In this document: piece after piece, positions 31,489 through 41,553 of the stretch
Layout of the letters: each line of letters opens with the position of its first letter
Position numbering within the stretch: the first letter of the stretch is position 1
DNA from: Hyphomicrobiales bacterium
GTDB lineage: Bacteria > Pseudomonadota > Alphaproteobacteria > Rhodospirillales > JACKKN01
NCBI GenBank assembly: GCA_024236415.1
Contig: JACKKN010000013.1
Span: forward strand, 1-64,000
Direction: 5' to 3'
Length of the DNA: 64,000 bases
Notes under the pieces: generated by a model
What the model was told of the DNA's origin: nothing
What the model saw: only the letters and a program-made list of their open reading frames with translations
The model's database searches: none
Program-made: the position numbers and the translations under genes

Positions 31489-33156
<1,668 letters not shown>

Positions 33157-33462
33157 TTACTTCTTCTTCTTGGCGCCCTCGATGACGCCCAGAAGATCGG
33201 ATTCCTTCATGATCAGCAGGTCTTCGCCGTTGATCTTGACCTCGGTGCCGGACCATTTGCCGAACAGCACGAGGTCGCCGGCCTTCACGTCCAGCGGCGC
33301 CACGGTGCCGTCCTCGCGGTGGGTGCCCGAACCGACGGCGATGATCTCGCCTTCCATGGGCTTCTCCTGGGCGGTATCGGGGATGATGATGCCGCCGGCG
33401 GTCTTCTCTTCCTGCTCGACGCGACGCACCAGCACCCGGTCATGCAGTGGCCTGAACTTCAT
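33157..33462 (-). CDS. groS: Co-chaperonin GroES
   Basis: The 101-residue lid of the GroEL chamber. It starts '[14 protein letters not shown]', contains the mobile loop '[18 protein letters not shown]' and '[15 protein letters not shown]', and has a slightly extended lysine-rich tail. The ATG at 33462 follows TTGGAGG on the minus strand. It is the first gene of the groESL operon. Confidence 0.98.
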   Translation of the reverse strand: MKFRPLHDRVLVRRVEQEEKTAGGIIIPDTAQEKPMEGEIIAVGSGTHREDGTVAPLDVKAGDLVLFGKWSGTEVKINGEDLLIMKESDLLGVIEGAKKKK

Positions 33463-33511
33463 TTTCCAGCCTCCAAAAAAAATGCGGAATTTCAAATGCG
33501 TTCGGGGATTG

Positions 33512-33538
33512 TTAGCACTCCCCCCTCACGAGTGCTAA
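33512..33538. promoter_or_regulatory. CIRCE element (HrcA operator)
   Basis: TTAGCACTC-N9-GAGTGCTAA is an exact match to the consensus inverted repeat bound by the heat-shock repressor HrcA. It sits in the groES leader, immediately downstream of the predicted -10 box, so HrcA bound here would block groESL transcription until heat inactivates it. hrcA itself is not in the window. Confidence 0.97.
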
Positions 33539-33539
33539 C

Positions 33540-33568
33540 GATCTAGTGGGGTGCCGGCGGCCTGTCAA
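33540..33568 (-). promoter_or_regulatory. groESL promoter
   Basis: On the minus strand a perfect -35 TTGACA (33568-33563) is followed after 17 bp by TAGATC (33545-33540) as the -10. The CIRCE element begins 1 bp further on. The 'CTTGAC' context also fits alphaproteobacterial RpoH (sigma-32) promoters, so dual housekeeping/heat-shock recognition is possible. Confidence 0.75.
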
Positions 33569-33609
33569 GGGCGGGATGGGCAATTTCCGGCCTTTTCCGT
33601 CGGGCGCGG

Positions 33610-35262
33610 TCAGGTCCCGCGCGCGGCGATGGCCGGGTCGGCACGCACCAGGGCGGCGTCCCACACCACCAGAAAGCGGCCGCGGAAGGGCAGGATCAGG
33701 TCGGGCACTGCGTCGGTGGGCCGATGGGCGCGGTAGGAGATGACCTTGGCCCTGGGGTGGGTGTCCAGCCAGGCCCGGGTCTCGGCCCTGTCCAGGCCGA
33801 TGGTGGCGATGGGCCGGCGCAGGCGGCCGGCGAAATTGAACTGGCCGTGGTACTTGGCGGCGTGGGCCAGGTCGTAGCCCTGGGCCTCCCACCGCGCCAA
33901 CTGGCGCGCCGCCGGCCCCATGTCGAACACCCCCCACAGGATCGGCGCCAGGGCCAGGTGCAGGGCCACCACCGCGGCCACCGACAGGCCGGCCAGGCGC
34001 AGCGCAACCGGCACCGGCCGGGCCACCCAGGCCGCCGCCGCCGCGGCCAGCACCAGCAGGCCCCACCAGCCCTGGGGCGCGATGCCGTGGGGCAGGCGCA
34101 GGCGGTCCGCGAACAGGGGCGCGGCCACCAGGACCAGGCCGAACAGGCCGAACAGGACCACCGCCGGCGCCATGTCCCAGCGCCGCGTCGGGACGCCCCG
34201 GTCCAGGACCCGCGCCGCCACCAGGGCCAGGGCCGGGAACTCGGGCAGCAGGTAGTGGAGCTGCTTGCCGCTGATCAGGGAAAAGGCGACGAAGCTAACC
34301 CCGAACCAGACGGCGATCAGGCGCAGCCCGCCGTCTCCGCCGCCGTCCCCGTCGTACCTTGCGGCGGCCCGCCACAGCCCCGGCCAGATCAGCCAGGGCA
34401 GCACCAGGGGCGGCAGCACCGCCAGGTACCACCACCAGGGCCGGCCGTGGGCGAAGGATTCCACCATGCGCCCCGCCGACTGGCCCCAGAAGATGGCCTC
34501 GCGGTATTCGGCGCCGCCGGCGATGCCGGCGGAAACGGCCCAGACCAGGGACAGGGCGGCGCCCAGCAGCACCCCGCCCAGGACGCCGCCGTACCACCGC
34601 CGCCAGGGCACCGGCACGGCGCCCGCGCCCACCGCCGGCAGCCACCACGGCGCCGCCAGGGCCGCCGGCAGGACGTGCAGCAGGATCGCCGGCCCCTTGG
34701 CCAGCACGCCCAGCCCGATGCCCAGCCCGAACAGGGCGAACCCGCCCCAGGCCGCCGCGCCGGACCCGTAGGCCCGGCCGGCACGCACCAGCCCCAGCAG
34801 CCCGACCAGGGTGAAGAAGGCCAGCAGCATGTCGAACATGGTCAGGCTGGTATAGAGGGTCCAGAACAGGGCGCCGACCAGCACCACCGGCGCCAGCCGC
34901 GCCGCGCCGGGCGCCGCCGGCCACAGGGCGCGGGCCAGGCGCGCGGTCAGGAACAGGGAGCCGAGCCCGAAGGCCGGCGCCACCAGGCGCGGCCACCAGT
35001 CGTTGACCCCGAACAGGGCCCAGCCCAGGTTCATGAGCCAGAACAGCAGCGGCGGCTTGTGGCTGTAGGGCTCGCCGTTCAGGTGCGGCACCAGCCAGTC
35101 CTGGCGCAGCCACATCTCCCAGGCCACGGCCAGATAGCGGGTCTCGTCCACCGGCAGGTGCGGCCGCGACCACAGGGCCACGGCCATGATCAGGCCCCAG
35201 GCGGCCGTCCACAGCAGGGCGTCGCCCAGGCCCGGTCCGCGCACCCGCAGGTACCCGGTCAC
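33610..35262 (-). CDS. ArnT/PMT-like glycosyltransferase (GT39/GT83)
   Basis: A 550-residue integral membrane protein with about 12 helices. Its first periplasmic loop has 'RPHLPVDETRYLAVAWEMWLRQDWLVPHLNGEPYSHKPPLLFWL', the DE-R-Y catalytic-type loop and KPPL motif of lipid-linked sugar transferases such as ArnT. It probably moves a sugar from undecaprenyl phosphate to lipid A or another acceptor. The GTG start overlaps the DedA-like stop (GTGA). With the upstream DPM1-like and DedA-like genes it forms a three-gene operon in which the polyprenyl-sugar donor could be made and used. Confidence 0.87.
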   Translation of the reverse strand: MTGYLRVRGPGLGDALLWTAAWGLIMAVALWSRPHLPVDETRYLAVAWEMWLRQDWLVPHLNGEPYSHKPPLLFWLMNLGWALFGVNDWWPRLVAPAFGLGSLFLTARLARALWPAAPGAARLAPVVLVGALFWTLYTSLTMFDMLLAFFTLVGLLGLVRAGRAYGSGAAAWGGFALFGLGIGLGVLAKGPAILLHVLPAALAAPWWLPAVGAGAVPVPWRRWYGGVLGGVLLGAALSLVWAVSAGIAGGAEYREAIFWGQSAGRMVESFAHGRPWWWYLAVLPPLVLPWLIWPGLWRAAARYDGDGGGDGGLRLIAVWFGVSFVAFSLISGKQLHYLLPEFPALALVAARVLDRGVPTRRWDMAPAVVLFGLFGLVLVAAPLFADRLRLPHGIAPQGWWGLLVLAAAAAAWVARPVPVALRLAGLSVAAVVALHLALAPILWGVFDMGPAARQLARWEAQGYDLAHAAKYHGQFNFAGRLRRPIATIGLDRAETRAWLDTHPRAKVISYRAHRPTDAVPDLILPFRGRFLVVWDAALVRADPAIAARGT

Positions 35263-35957
35263 GGCGCCGCGCCTTCGGCCCGGCGCCGGCGGCGGTGGCT
35301 GCGGTAGAGCTGCACGCCCAGCGCGGCCGAGGCCACGAACAGCACGGCGCCGACCCCGATGCGCAGCACCGGGTCCACCTCGACGCCGCTGCCGACCAGG
35401 GCGAACACCGCCGTCTGCGGGATGAAGCCCAGAGCCGAGCCGGCCACGAAGGGCAGCAGCGGGATACTGGACACGCCACCGGCCAGGTTGGTGGCGAAGT
35501 TGCTGCCCACGGGCAGCAGGCGGATCAGCAGGGTGGCGGCGAAGGGATTGCGGCGCAGGAAGTCGTCGGCCCGGCGCAGGCGGTCCGGGAACCGCGCCGC
35601 CACGGCCCCGCGCCCGGCCAGGCGCGCCACCTGGAAGGTGGTGACGCAGCCCAGGGTGGTGGCCAGCAGGGCCCAGGCCGTGCCCTCGGCAAAACCGAAG
35701 GCGTAGCCGGCCAGGAACGAGACGATCTGGCGCGGCAGGCCCAGGGCCGTGAACGCGGCGCCGGCCAGGACGAACAGGGCCTCGCCGGCGAACCCCTGGC
35801 CGCGCACGTTGGCGTCGATCCAGTCCCGGTTCATCCAGTCGCCCAGGCCCGACGCCTTGAGCGCGAACCCGGCCCCGGCCAGCACGGCAATCAGGGCCAG
35901 GCCCTTGGCGATGGCCTTCAGGTTGTCGCCGCCGTTCCGGTCGCCCTTGCCGCTCAC
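35259..35957 (-). CDS. DedA/TVP38-TMEM64 (VTT domain) membrane protein
   Basis: The 232-residue inner-membrane protein has a VTT/SNARE-associated domain: 'ALGLPRQIVSFLAGYAFGFAEG', then 'RFPDRLRRADDFLRRNPFAATLLIRLLPVGSNFATNLAGGVSSIPLLPF'. The conserved [FY]-x-x-x-R-x-x-P-x-x-x-x-x-x-N segment is the family hallmark. Relatives act as polyprenyl-phosphate or phospholipid flippases, which suits its position between a polyprenyl-phosphate-sugar synthase and an ArnT-like transferase. It overlaps both neighbours by 4 bp. Confidence 0.87.
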   Translation of the reverse strand: MSGKGDRNGGDNLKAIAKGLALIAVLAGAGFALKASGLGDWMNRDWIDANVRGQGFAGEALFVLAGAAFTALGLPRQIVSFLAGYAFGFAEGTAWALLATTLGCVTTFQVARLAGRGAVAARFPDRLRRADDFLRRNPFAATLLIRLLPVGSNFATNLAGGVSSIPLLPFVAGSALGFIPQTAVFALVGSGVEVDPVLRIGVGAVLFVASAALGVQLYRSHRRRRRAEGAAP

Positions 35958-36742
35958 GCCGGCGGCTCCGCCGGGTCGCGGTCCAGTTCATGGACCACGG
36001 GGCGGCTGGCCCGGCGCTGCAGCCACATGACCCCCATCAGGTCGATGATGCCCACCCACAGGCGGTCCAGGGTCCCGTACTTGGAGCGTCCCCGGGCCCG
36101 CGGCCGGTGGTTCACGGGCACCGACACCACCCGCCCGCCGCGGCGGATCATCAGCGCCGGCAGGAAACGGTGCATGTGGTCGAACCGGGGCATGTCCAAA
36201 AAGGCGTCGCGGCGGAACACCTTCAGCCCACAGCCGGTATCCGGCGTGGCGTCGCCCAGCAGGCTTGCGCGGACCCCGTTGGCGATGCGCGACGACAGGC
36301 GCTTCAGCCACGTGTCCCGGCGCTTGGCCCGGCGCCCGGCCACCAGCAGGCGGTCGGCGTCGTCGGCCGACTGCAGCGTCGCCAGCAGGGCCGGGATGTC
36401 GGCGGGGTCGTTCTGTCCGTCCCCGTCCAGGGTCGCGATCACCGCGCCGCGGGCCGCCGCCACGCCGGTGGCGATGGCCGCGCTCTGGCCGCAGCAGGCC
36501 CGGTGGCGCAGGACCCGCAGGCGCGGCTCGCGGGCCGCCAGGTCGCGCAGGACTTCGTCGCTGCCGTCGCCGCTGCCGTCGTCCACATAGACGATCTCGT
36601 AGTCCAGGCGCCCGTCCAGGGCGGCCCGGATCTCGTCCACCAGGGGCGCGATGTTGGCCGCCTCGTCGTGCACCGGCACGACGACGCTGAGCGCCGGGGC
36701 GGCGCCGGAACGGGACGGGGGGGCGGAGGTGGCTGCGGTCAT
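35954..36742 (-). CDS. Polyprenyl-phosphate sugar transferase (DPM1-like GT2)
   Basis: A 262-residue GT2-family enzyme resembling dolichyl-phosphate mannose synthase. It has 'LSVVVPVHDEAANIAPLVDEI', the 'YEIVYVDDGSGDGSDEVL' acidic motif, 'ATLDGDGQNDP' (the DXD-like metal site) and 'LFRRDAFLDMPRFDHMHRFLPAL' with 'VNHRPRARGRSKYG'. There are no C-terminal membrane helices, so it is the short DPM1 form. It likely loads a sugar onto undecaprenyl phosphate for the downstream ArnT-like enzyme. It is the first gene of the operon and overlaps the DedA-like gene by 4 bp. Confidence 0.9.
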   Translation of the reverse strand: MTAATSAPPSRSGAAPALSVVVPVHDEAANIAPLVDEIRAALDGRLDYEIVYVDDGSGDGSDEVLRDLAAREPRLRVLRHRACCGQSAAIATGVAAARGAVIATLDGDGQNDPADIPALLATLQSADDADRLLVAGRRAKRRDTWLKRLSSRIANGVRASLLGDATPDTGCGLKVFRRDAFLDMPRFDHMHRFLPALMIRRGGRVVSVPVNHRPRARGRSKYGTLDRLWVGIIDLMGVMWLQRRASRPVVHELDRDPAEPPA

Positions 36743-36858
36743 GTCTCGTCGTTCGGCCGCGATGGCGGCGCACCGCGGGCTGGGGCCGGAAGTCCCCGGT
36801 TAATACACCGCCACCGGCGCCACGGAAAGGGCTTTCCCGCCGCCCGCGGGGCGGGTGC

Positions 36859-37677
36859 TCAGTCGCCCTCGGCCGGGCGCAGGCGGTCCAGGCGCAGGCG
36901 GTGGCGGCCGTCGGTCAGGCGCAGGGTGCCCAGCGACAGGGCCAACAGCACGCCGATGCCGGTGGCGCCGGCGATCAGGAACATGATCAGGATCTGGTAC
37001 TTGACCGCCTCCAGGGGGTCGGCGCCGGCCAGGATCTGTCCCGTCATCATGCCCGGCAGGAACACGATCCCGGCCGCCGACATGGCGTTGATGGAATGGG
37101 TCAGGCCGCCGCGGAAGGCCTCGCGCGCGACCGGCCGGATGGCGTCGGCGAAGGTGTGGCCCAGGGTCAGGCGGGCCTCGATGGCGGCGCGGTCGCGCAC
37201 GGCCAGGGAAACCAGGCGGTCGAGCCCGATGCTGACCCCGTTCATGGCGTTGCCCAGGATCATGCCCAGCAGGGGCAGGGCGAACCGCGCGTCGTACCAG
37301 GGGTCGGGCTGGATCTGGGTGGTCAGGGCCAGCAGGGTCGCCAGGGTGCCGGCGACCATGATGCTGGCGCCGCCCAGGGCAAAGGTCCAGGGGCCGGTGA
37401 ACACCCGGCCCTGGCGGCGGCGGATCTCGTAGCCGGCGACGATGACCATGACCAGCGCCACCGGGCCCGTCAGCCACAACGACTGGATGGAGAACAGGTA
37501 GCGCAGCACCAGGCCCACCAGCAGCAGTTGCGCCACCATGCGCGCCGCGGCGATGACCATGGCGCGCTCCAGGTTCAGGCGCAGGACCAGGGACAGCAGC
37601 GCGTTCAGCGCCACCAGCAGGGCGGCCGCCGCCAGGTCCCAATAGTCCAGAGCGACGAAGCCGGCGGGCCCGTTCAT
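36859..37677 (-). CDS. fetB: FetB-like ABC permease (UPF0014)
   Basis: The 272-residue inner-membrane protein has about seven helices and matches FetB/YbbM: 'RMVAQLLLVGLVLRYLF', 'PLLGMILGNAMNGVSIGLDRL', 'ALTLGHTFADAIRP'-type segment and 'MSAAGIVFLPGMMTGQILAGADPLEAVKYQI'. In E. coli FetAB exports iron and protects against oxidative stress. Its ATG overlaps the end of fetA by one to four bases, so the pair is translationally coupled. Confidence 0.9.
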   Translation of the reverse strand: MNGPAGFVALDYWDLAAAALLVALNALLSLVLRLNLERAMVIAAARMVAQLLLVGLVLRYLFSIQSLWLTGPVALVMVIVAGYEIRRRQGRVFTGPWTFALGGASIMVAGTLATLLALTTQIQPDPWYDARFALPLLGMILGNAMNGVSIGLDRLVSLAVRDRAAIEARLTLGHTFADAIRPVAREAFRGGLTHSINAMSAAGIVFLPGMMTGQILAGADPLEAVKYQILIMFLIAGATGIGVLLALSLGTLRLTDGRHRLRLDRLRPAEGD

Positions 37678-38282
37678 CAAGCGGCCTCCGTCAGGCGGCC
37701 GTGGTCCATGGCCATGCGGGTCCCGCCCAGGCGGTCGGCCAGGTTCAGGTCGTGGGTCACCAGCACCAGCGCCAGGCCGCCGCCCATGAGCTCGCGCAGC
37801 AGGTCCTCGACCCGTCCGGTGGCGTCCCGGTCCAGGCCCGAGGTGGGCTCGTCCAACAGCAGCACGGCCGGCTTGCCGGCCACGGCCCGGGCCAGGGCGA
37901 TGCGCTGGCGCTCGCCGGTGGACAGGCGCTCGACCCGCCAGTCCAGGGCCTCGGCCGGCAGGCCCAGGCGCGCCAACAGGCCGGCGGCGCGGTCGCGGTC
38001 GGTGAAATGGTCGCCCACCACCGGCCGCCACCAGCCCGGCTCGGCCGGCACGTAGCAGACTCGCCGCCGCCATTCGGTGGCCGGCAGGGCCGCCCGGTCG
38101 ACCCCGTCCAGGCGGGCACCCCCGGCGTGCTCGTCCAGGTCCGCGACGGCGCGCAGCAAGACCGACTTGCCGCTGCCCGACGGCCCGGTGATCACCAGGC
38201 AGTGGCCCGCCGGCACGGCGAATCCCGCGCCGTGGACGCCGGCGCGGGCAATGTCCCAGACCTCGAGCCCCTGCCCCACCAT
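37677..38282 (-). CDS. fetA: FetA-like ABC ATPase
   Basis: This 201-residue ATPase has Walker A 'GPSGSGKS', the signature 'LSTGERQRIALARAV' and Walker B 'AVLLLDEPTSGLD', with 'VLVTHD' after it. It is short, as is usual for FetA/YbbL. It pairs with the downstream FetB-like permease. I chose the ATG at 38282, preceded by GGAGGGAAG, over an upstream extension made of low-quality sequence. Confidence 0.9.
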   Translation of the reverse strand: MVGQGLEVWDIARAGVHGAGFAVPAGHCLVITGPSGSGKSVLLRAVADLDEHAGGARLDGVDRAALPATEWRRRVCYVPAEPGWWRPVVGDHFTDRDRAAGLLARLGLPAEALDWRVERLSTGERQRIALARAVAGKPAVLLLDEPTSGLDRDATGRVEDLLRELMGGGLALVLVTHDLNLADRLGGTRMAMDHGRLTEAA

Positions 38283-38621
38283 GATCTTCCCTCCCCGGCG
38301 ATGGTAGTCGCCTTGACCGCGTGGGCATGGTACCCTGCCGTCGGTGCCACCGCCAGGGGCGGCGCGGGCGGCGCGGACCGGGCAATCCGGCCGTCGCCGG
38401 GGCCTCCCGGCCACCGGGGACAGGAGCGGTCTAAGCCCTTGGCGCAACGGTTTGAACGCCTCGTGGACGGGAATCGAACATCACAAAACCCTGAAACAAA
38501 GAATTTGCATTGCTCAGAAAAATGTGCTGTTTGAGCACATTTGGAGGCACAAAATAATACCAGCCGGCGAAAATCTGTCGGCTTAATGCTTGTAGTGATC
38601 GGACTCCTGAGGAAGCGTCGC
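38283..38621. other. 339-bp region between divergent fetA and the GGDEF gene
   Basis: The half near fetA is GC-rich and unremarkable. From about 38460 to 38580 the base composition drops sharply and contains a perfect 9-bp inverted repeat (listed separately) within the leader of the GGDEF gene. TTGCAT...TAATAC-like sequences near 38506 and 38556 could be promoter elements, but I cannot assign a start site. No gene is visible. Confidence 0.5.
38520..38542. repeat. Perfect inverted repeat in the leader of the GGDEF gene
   Basis: AAATGTGCT-GTTTG-AGCACATTT, nine matched pairs around a five-base centre. It could be a dimeric repressor or activator site (compare the TGTG...CACA symmetry of CRP-like sites, though the spacing here differs), or an RNA hairpin lying 80 bp before the ATG. 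Confidence 0.6.
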
Positions 38622-39671
38622 ATGGAAGCACCTGCCCTAGAACAGGTCACGGCTTGCGCGAAAAGCGCACTCGACCAGATGGTCATGAAGAAAATCTCCC
38701 CCGATCCGGACAATTTCACGATTTGGTATCACTACTTTGCCGGATCATTGCCGGACCTGAATCTCGTCCTTGACGAGATGCTGGAAAGCGGCACCGATTT
38801 CTCGGCCGAGCGCAACGCCGAGATCCACGCCCGCTTCTTCACCGTCGACCGCGAGGCCCAGACCCTGCACGACACCTCGGTGCGCATGGAATCCCTGCTG
38901 GCCGACATCCTCGCCCAGGCCGGCGCCATGGGCGAGGACGCCGCCGAGTACGGCGAGGTCCTGAAATCCGTCTCCGGCCAGATGGGCAGCGTGAAGGAAC
39001 CGGACAACGTCAAGGCCATCGTCACCAACGTGCTGACCGCGACCCGGGTGATGGAGAAGAAGAACCGGGACCTGGAAACCCGCCTCACCGAATCCACCGC
39101 CCAGGTGGGCAAGCTGAAGGGCGACCTGGAGGACATGCGGCGCGAGGCCCTGACCGACGGCCTGACCGGCATCGCCAACCGCAAGAACTTCGACATGATC
39201 CTGCGCGCGGCGGCCATGGAGTCGGCCGAAAACGGCGACGACCTGGCCCTGTTGATGATCGATATCGACTACTTCAAGAAGTTCAACGACACCTTCGGCC
39301 ACCAGGTGGGCGACCAGGTGCTGCGCCTGCTGAGCGCCACCCTGCGCGACTGCGTCAAGGGACAGGACACCCCGGCCCGCTACGGCGGCGAGGAGTTCAG
39401 CGTGATCCTGCCCCACACCAGCCTGAAGAACGCCTTCGCCGTGGCCGAGACGATCCGCATGCAGGTGGCCAACAAGAAGGTGGTCAACAAGAAGACCGGG
39501 CAGGACATGGGCCGCATCACCGTGTCGCTGGGCGTGTCGCGCTTTGACCACGGCGAGCCCCTGGCCCAGTTCATCGCCCGCGCCGACCAGGCCCTGTACC
39601 TGGCCAAGCGCACCGGCCGCAACCGGGTGATGACCGAAACCGACCTGGTCGAATCCGAAGCCGCCTGCTGA
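38622..39671 (+). CDS. Diguanylate cyclase (GGDEF domain)
   Basis: The 349-residue cytosolic protein has a helical N-terminal region (1-175, ending in a coiled coil 'ATRVMEKKNRDLETRLTESTAQVGKLKGDLEDMRREAL') and a C-terminal GGDEF domain. The active site is GGEEF at 255-259, with 'DALTGIANR'-type 'DGLTGIANRKNF' and 'DIDYFKKFNDTFGH', so c-di-GMP synthesis is expected. The inhibitory I-site RxxD is replaced by KGQD (246-249), suggesting weak product inhibition. There is no membrane segment or recognisable sensor domain. GAGGAAG precedes the ATG at 38622. Confidence 0.9.
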   Translation: MEAPALEQVTACAKSALDQMVMKKISPDPDNFTIWYHYFAGSLPDLNLVLDEMLESGTDFSAERNAEIHARFFTVDREAQTLHDTSVRMESLLADILAQAGAMGEDAAEYGEVLKSVSGQMGSVKEPDNVKAIVTNVLTATRVMEKKNRDLETRLTESTAQVGKLKGDLEDMRREALTDGLTGIANRKNFDMILRAAAMESAENGDDLALLMIDIDYFKKFNDTFGHQVGDQVLRLLSATLRDCVKGQDTPARYGGEEFSVILPHTSLKNAFAVAETIRMQVANKKVVNKKTGQDMGRITVSLGVSRFDHGEPLAQFIARADQALYLAKRTGRNRVMTETDLVESEAAC

Positions 39672-39751
39672 CCCGCCGCGCCCGTCCGTAAACCCTTTTT
39701 CCACCTTTGGCTGGCACAGTCGGCCGCGGACGCCGTGCCGTCGGGAGGACC

Positions 39752-41524
39752 ATGGCCAAGAACTGGTTCAAGGCGAGCCGCCTGCTCATGCGGCTGCGGA
39801 AGGTGGTGGGCAACGACCAGCTGGTCCTGTCCGCCCTGGCCGTGGTCGTGGGCGCCGGCAGCGGCGCCGGGGTGATCGCCTTCCGCGAGGCCATCGGCCT
39901 GATCCAGCACCTGGCCTACGGCACCGGCGACGATATCCTGTACCTGCACCTGCTGGACCTGCCGTGGTGGCGGGTGCTGCTGCCGCCCGCCATCGGCGGC
40001 CTGGCCGTGGGGCTGCTGGTCCACTTCGCCATGCCCGGCCGGCGGCCCCAGGGCGTGGCCGACGTGATCGAGGCCAGCGCCCTGCGCAGCGGCCGCCTGC
40101 CGCCCAAGGCCGGGGTCGGCGCCGCCCTGGTCAGCGCCGCGTCCATCGGCGTCGGCGCCTCGGTCGGGCGCGAAGGGCCGGCGGTGCACCTGGGCGCCGC
40201 CATCGGCAGTTGGATCTCGGCCCGCCTGCGCCTGACCCGCTCGCTGTCACGGGCCCTGCTGGGCTGCGGCACGGCGGCGGCGGTGGCGGCGTCGTTCAAT
40301 GCGCCCATCGCCGGCGCCCTGTTCGCCAACGAGGTCATCGTCGGCCATTACGCGCTCAGCGCCTTCGCCCCCATCGTCATCGCCAGCGTCACCGGGACGG
40401 TGGTGTCGCGCGCCTATTACGGCGATTTCCCGGCCTTCCACGTCTACGAGCACCAGATCGCCTCGGTGCTGGAGTTTCCCGCCTTCATCGGCCTGGGCGT
40501 GCTGTGCGGGGTGCTGGCGATCCTGCTGTTGCGCAGCATCTTCCTGGTCCAGGACCTGTCGCGCCGCATCCCGGTCCCCGGGTGGGCCCGGCCCGCGGGC
40601 GCGGGTTTCCTGGTCGGCGCCATCGGCGTGTTCCTGCCGCAGGTGATGGGTGTCGGGTACGGCATCACCAACCTGGCCCTGAACGCCTCGGTGCCCCTGA
40701 CCATGCTGCTGGTGCTGATCGTGGCCAAGGTGGCGGCCACGGCCATCAGCCTGGGCGGCGGCTTCGGCGGCGGCATCTTCAGCCCGTCCCTTGTGGTCGG
40801 TGCCCTGACCGGCGCCGCCTACGGCACCCTGGCCACCCAGGCGTTCCCCGAGCTGTCCTCGGGCCCGGGCGCCTATACCCTGGTCGGCATGGGGGCCATG
40901 GCCGCGGCGACCCTGGGGGCGCCCATCTCGACCACCCTGATTATCTTCGAGCTGACCGGCGACTATGCCCTGACCGTGGCGGTGATGATCGCCGTGGTCA
41001 TCGCCTCGGTCGTCACCCAGCAGGCGGGCTTGAAGTCATTCTTCACCCGCCAGCTGCTGCGCCGGGGCATCGACCTGGACGAGGGCTACGAATCGACCCT
41101 GCTGCGCGCCGGCAAGATCCGCGACGTGGTGGCCACCGACGCGCCGCGGGTGACCCCCGACGTGACCCTGGCGGCCCTGCGCGAGGGGCTGCAGCATTCG
41201 ACCCTGGGCGAGCTGTTCGTGGTCGGCGCCGACGACCGCCTGATCGGCACCATCACCCTGGCCGACCTCAGCGAGGCCGCCTTCGACCACGACATGGACG
41301 ACCTGGTCTGCGCCGCCGACGTGGCGCGCCTGCACCCGCCCATGCTGTCCCTGGACGACCACCTGGAAACGGCCCTGACCCTCATGCGCGACAGCGGCGA
41401 GGAGCACATCGCCGTGGTCGACGGGCCCAACTCGCTGCATTTCGTCGGCTGCGTCCACGAGACCGAGGTCATGGCGGCCTACAACCGGGCCCTGCTGGAA
41501 TCCCGGCGCGAGGAGCACTACTGA
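39752..41524 (+). CDS. ClC-family chloride channel/transporter with CBS pair
   Basis: This 590-residue protein joins a ClC membrane domain (about 1-440) to two CBS domains (about 455-580). Selectivity-filter motifs are visible: 'GVGASVGREGPAVHLGA' (GREGP), 'GGGFGGGIFSPSLVVGA' (GxFxP), and the first-helix 'GAGSGAGVIAFREAI', where E. coli ClC has GSGIP in the neighbouring region. The gating glutamate of GREGP is present, consistent with gating or H+/Cl- exchange. The CBS pair may bind adenine nucleotides. GGGAGGACC precedes the ATG at 39752. Confidence 0.92.
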   Translation: MAKNWFKASRLLMRLRKVVGNDQLVLSALAVVVGAGSGAGVIAFREAIGLIQHLAYGTGDDILYLHLLDLPWWRVLLPPAIGGLAVGLLVHFAMPGRRPQGVADVIEASALRSGRLPPKAGVGAALVSAASIGVGASVGREGPAVHLGAAIGSWISARLRLTRSLSRALLGCGTAAAVAASFNAPIAGALFANEVIVGHYALSAFAPIVIASVTGTVVSRAYYGDFPAFHVYEHQIASVLEFPAFIGLGVLCGVLAILLLRSIFLVQDLSRRIPVPGWARPAGAGFLVGAIGVFLPQVMGVGYGITNLALNASVPLTMLLVLIVAKVAATAISLGGGFGGGIFSPSLVVGALTGAAYGTLATQAFPELSSGPGAYTLVGMGAMAAATLGAPISTTLIIFELTGDYALTVAVMIAVVIASVVTQQAGLKSFFTRQLLRRGIDLDEGYESTLLRAGKIRDVVATDAPRVTPDVTLAALREGLQHSTLGELFVVGADDRLIGTITLADLSEAAFDHDMDDLVCAADVARLHPPMLSLDDHLETALTLMRDSGEEHIAVVDGPNSLHFVGCVHETEVMAAYNRALLESRREEHY

Positions 41525-41552
41525 CCCCGCGCGACCCCGCGCGACCCCGCGA
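41523..41552. repeat. Three tandem copies of a 10-bp unit
   Basis: GACCCCGCGC occurs twice followed by GACCCCGCGA, filling the gap between the convergent ClC and HtrA-like genes. This is probably replication slippage in a short GC-rich spacer, with no evident function. Confidence 0.7.
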
Positions 41553-41553
41553 G

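Noticed and set aside
41523..41552. Three 10-bp repeats as a CRISPR-like or regulatory array
   Set aside because: The units are directly abutting with no spacers and fill a short gap between convergent genes; slippage is the simplest explanation.
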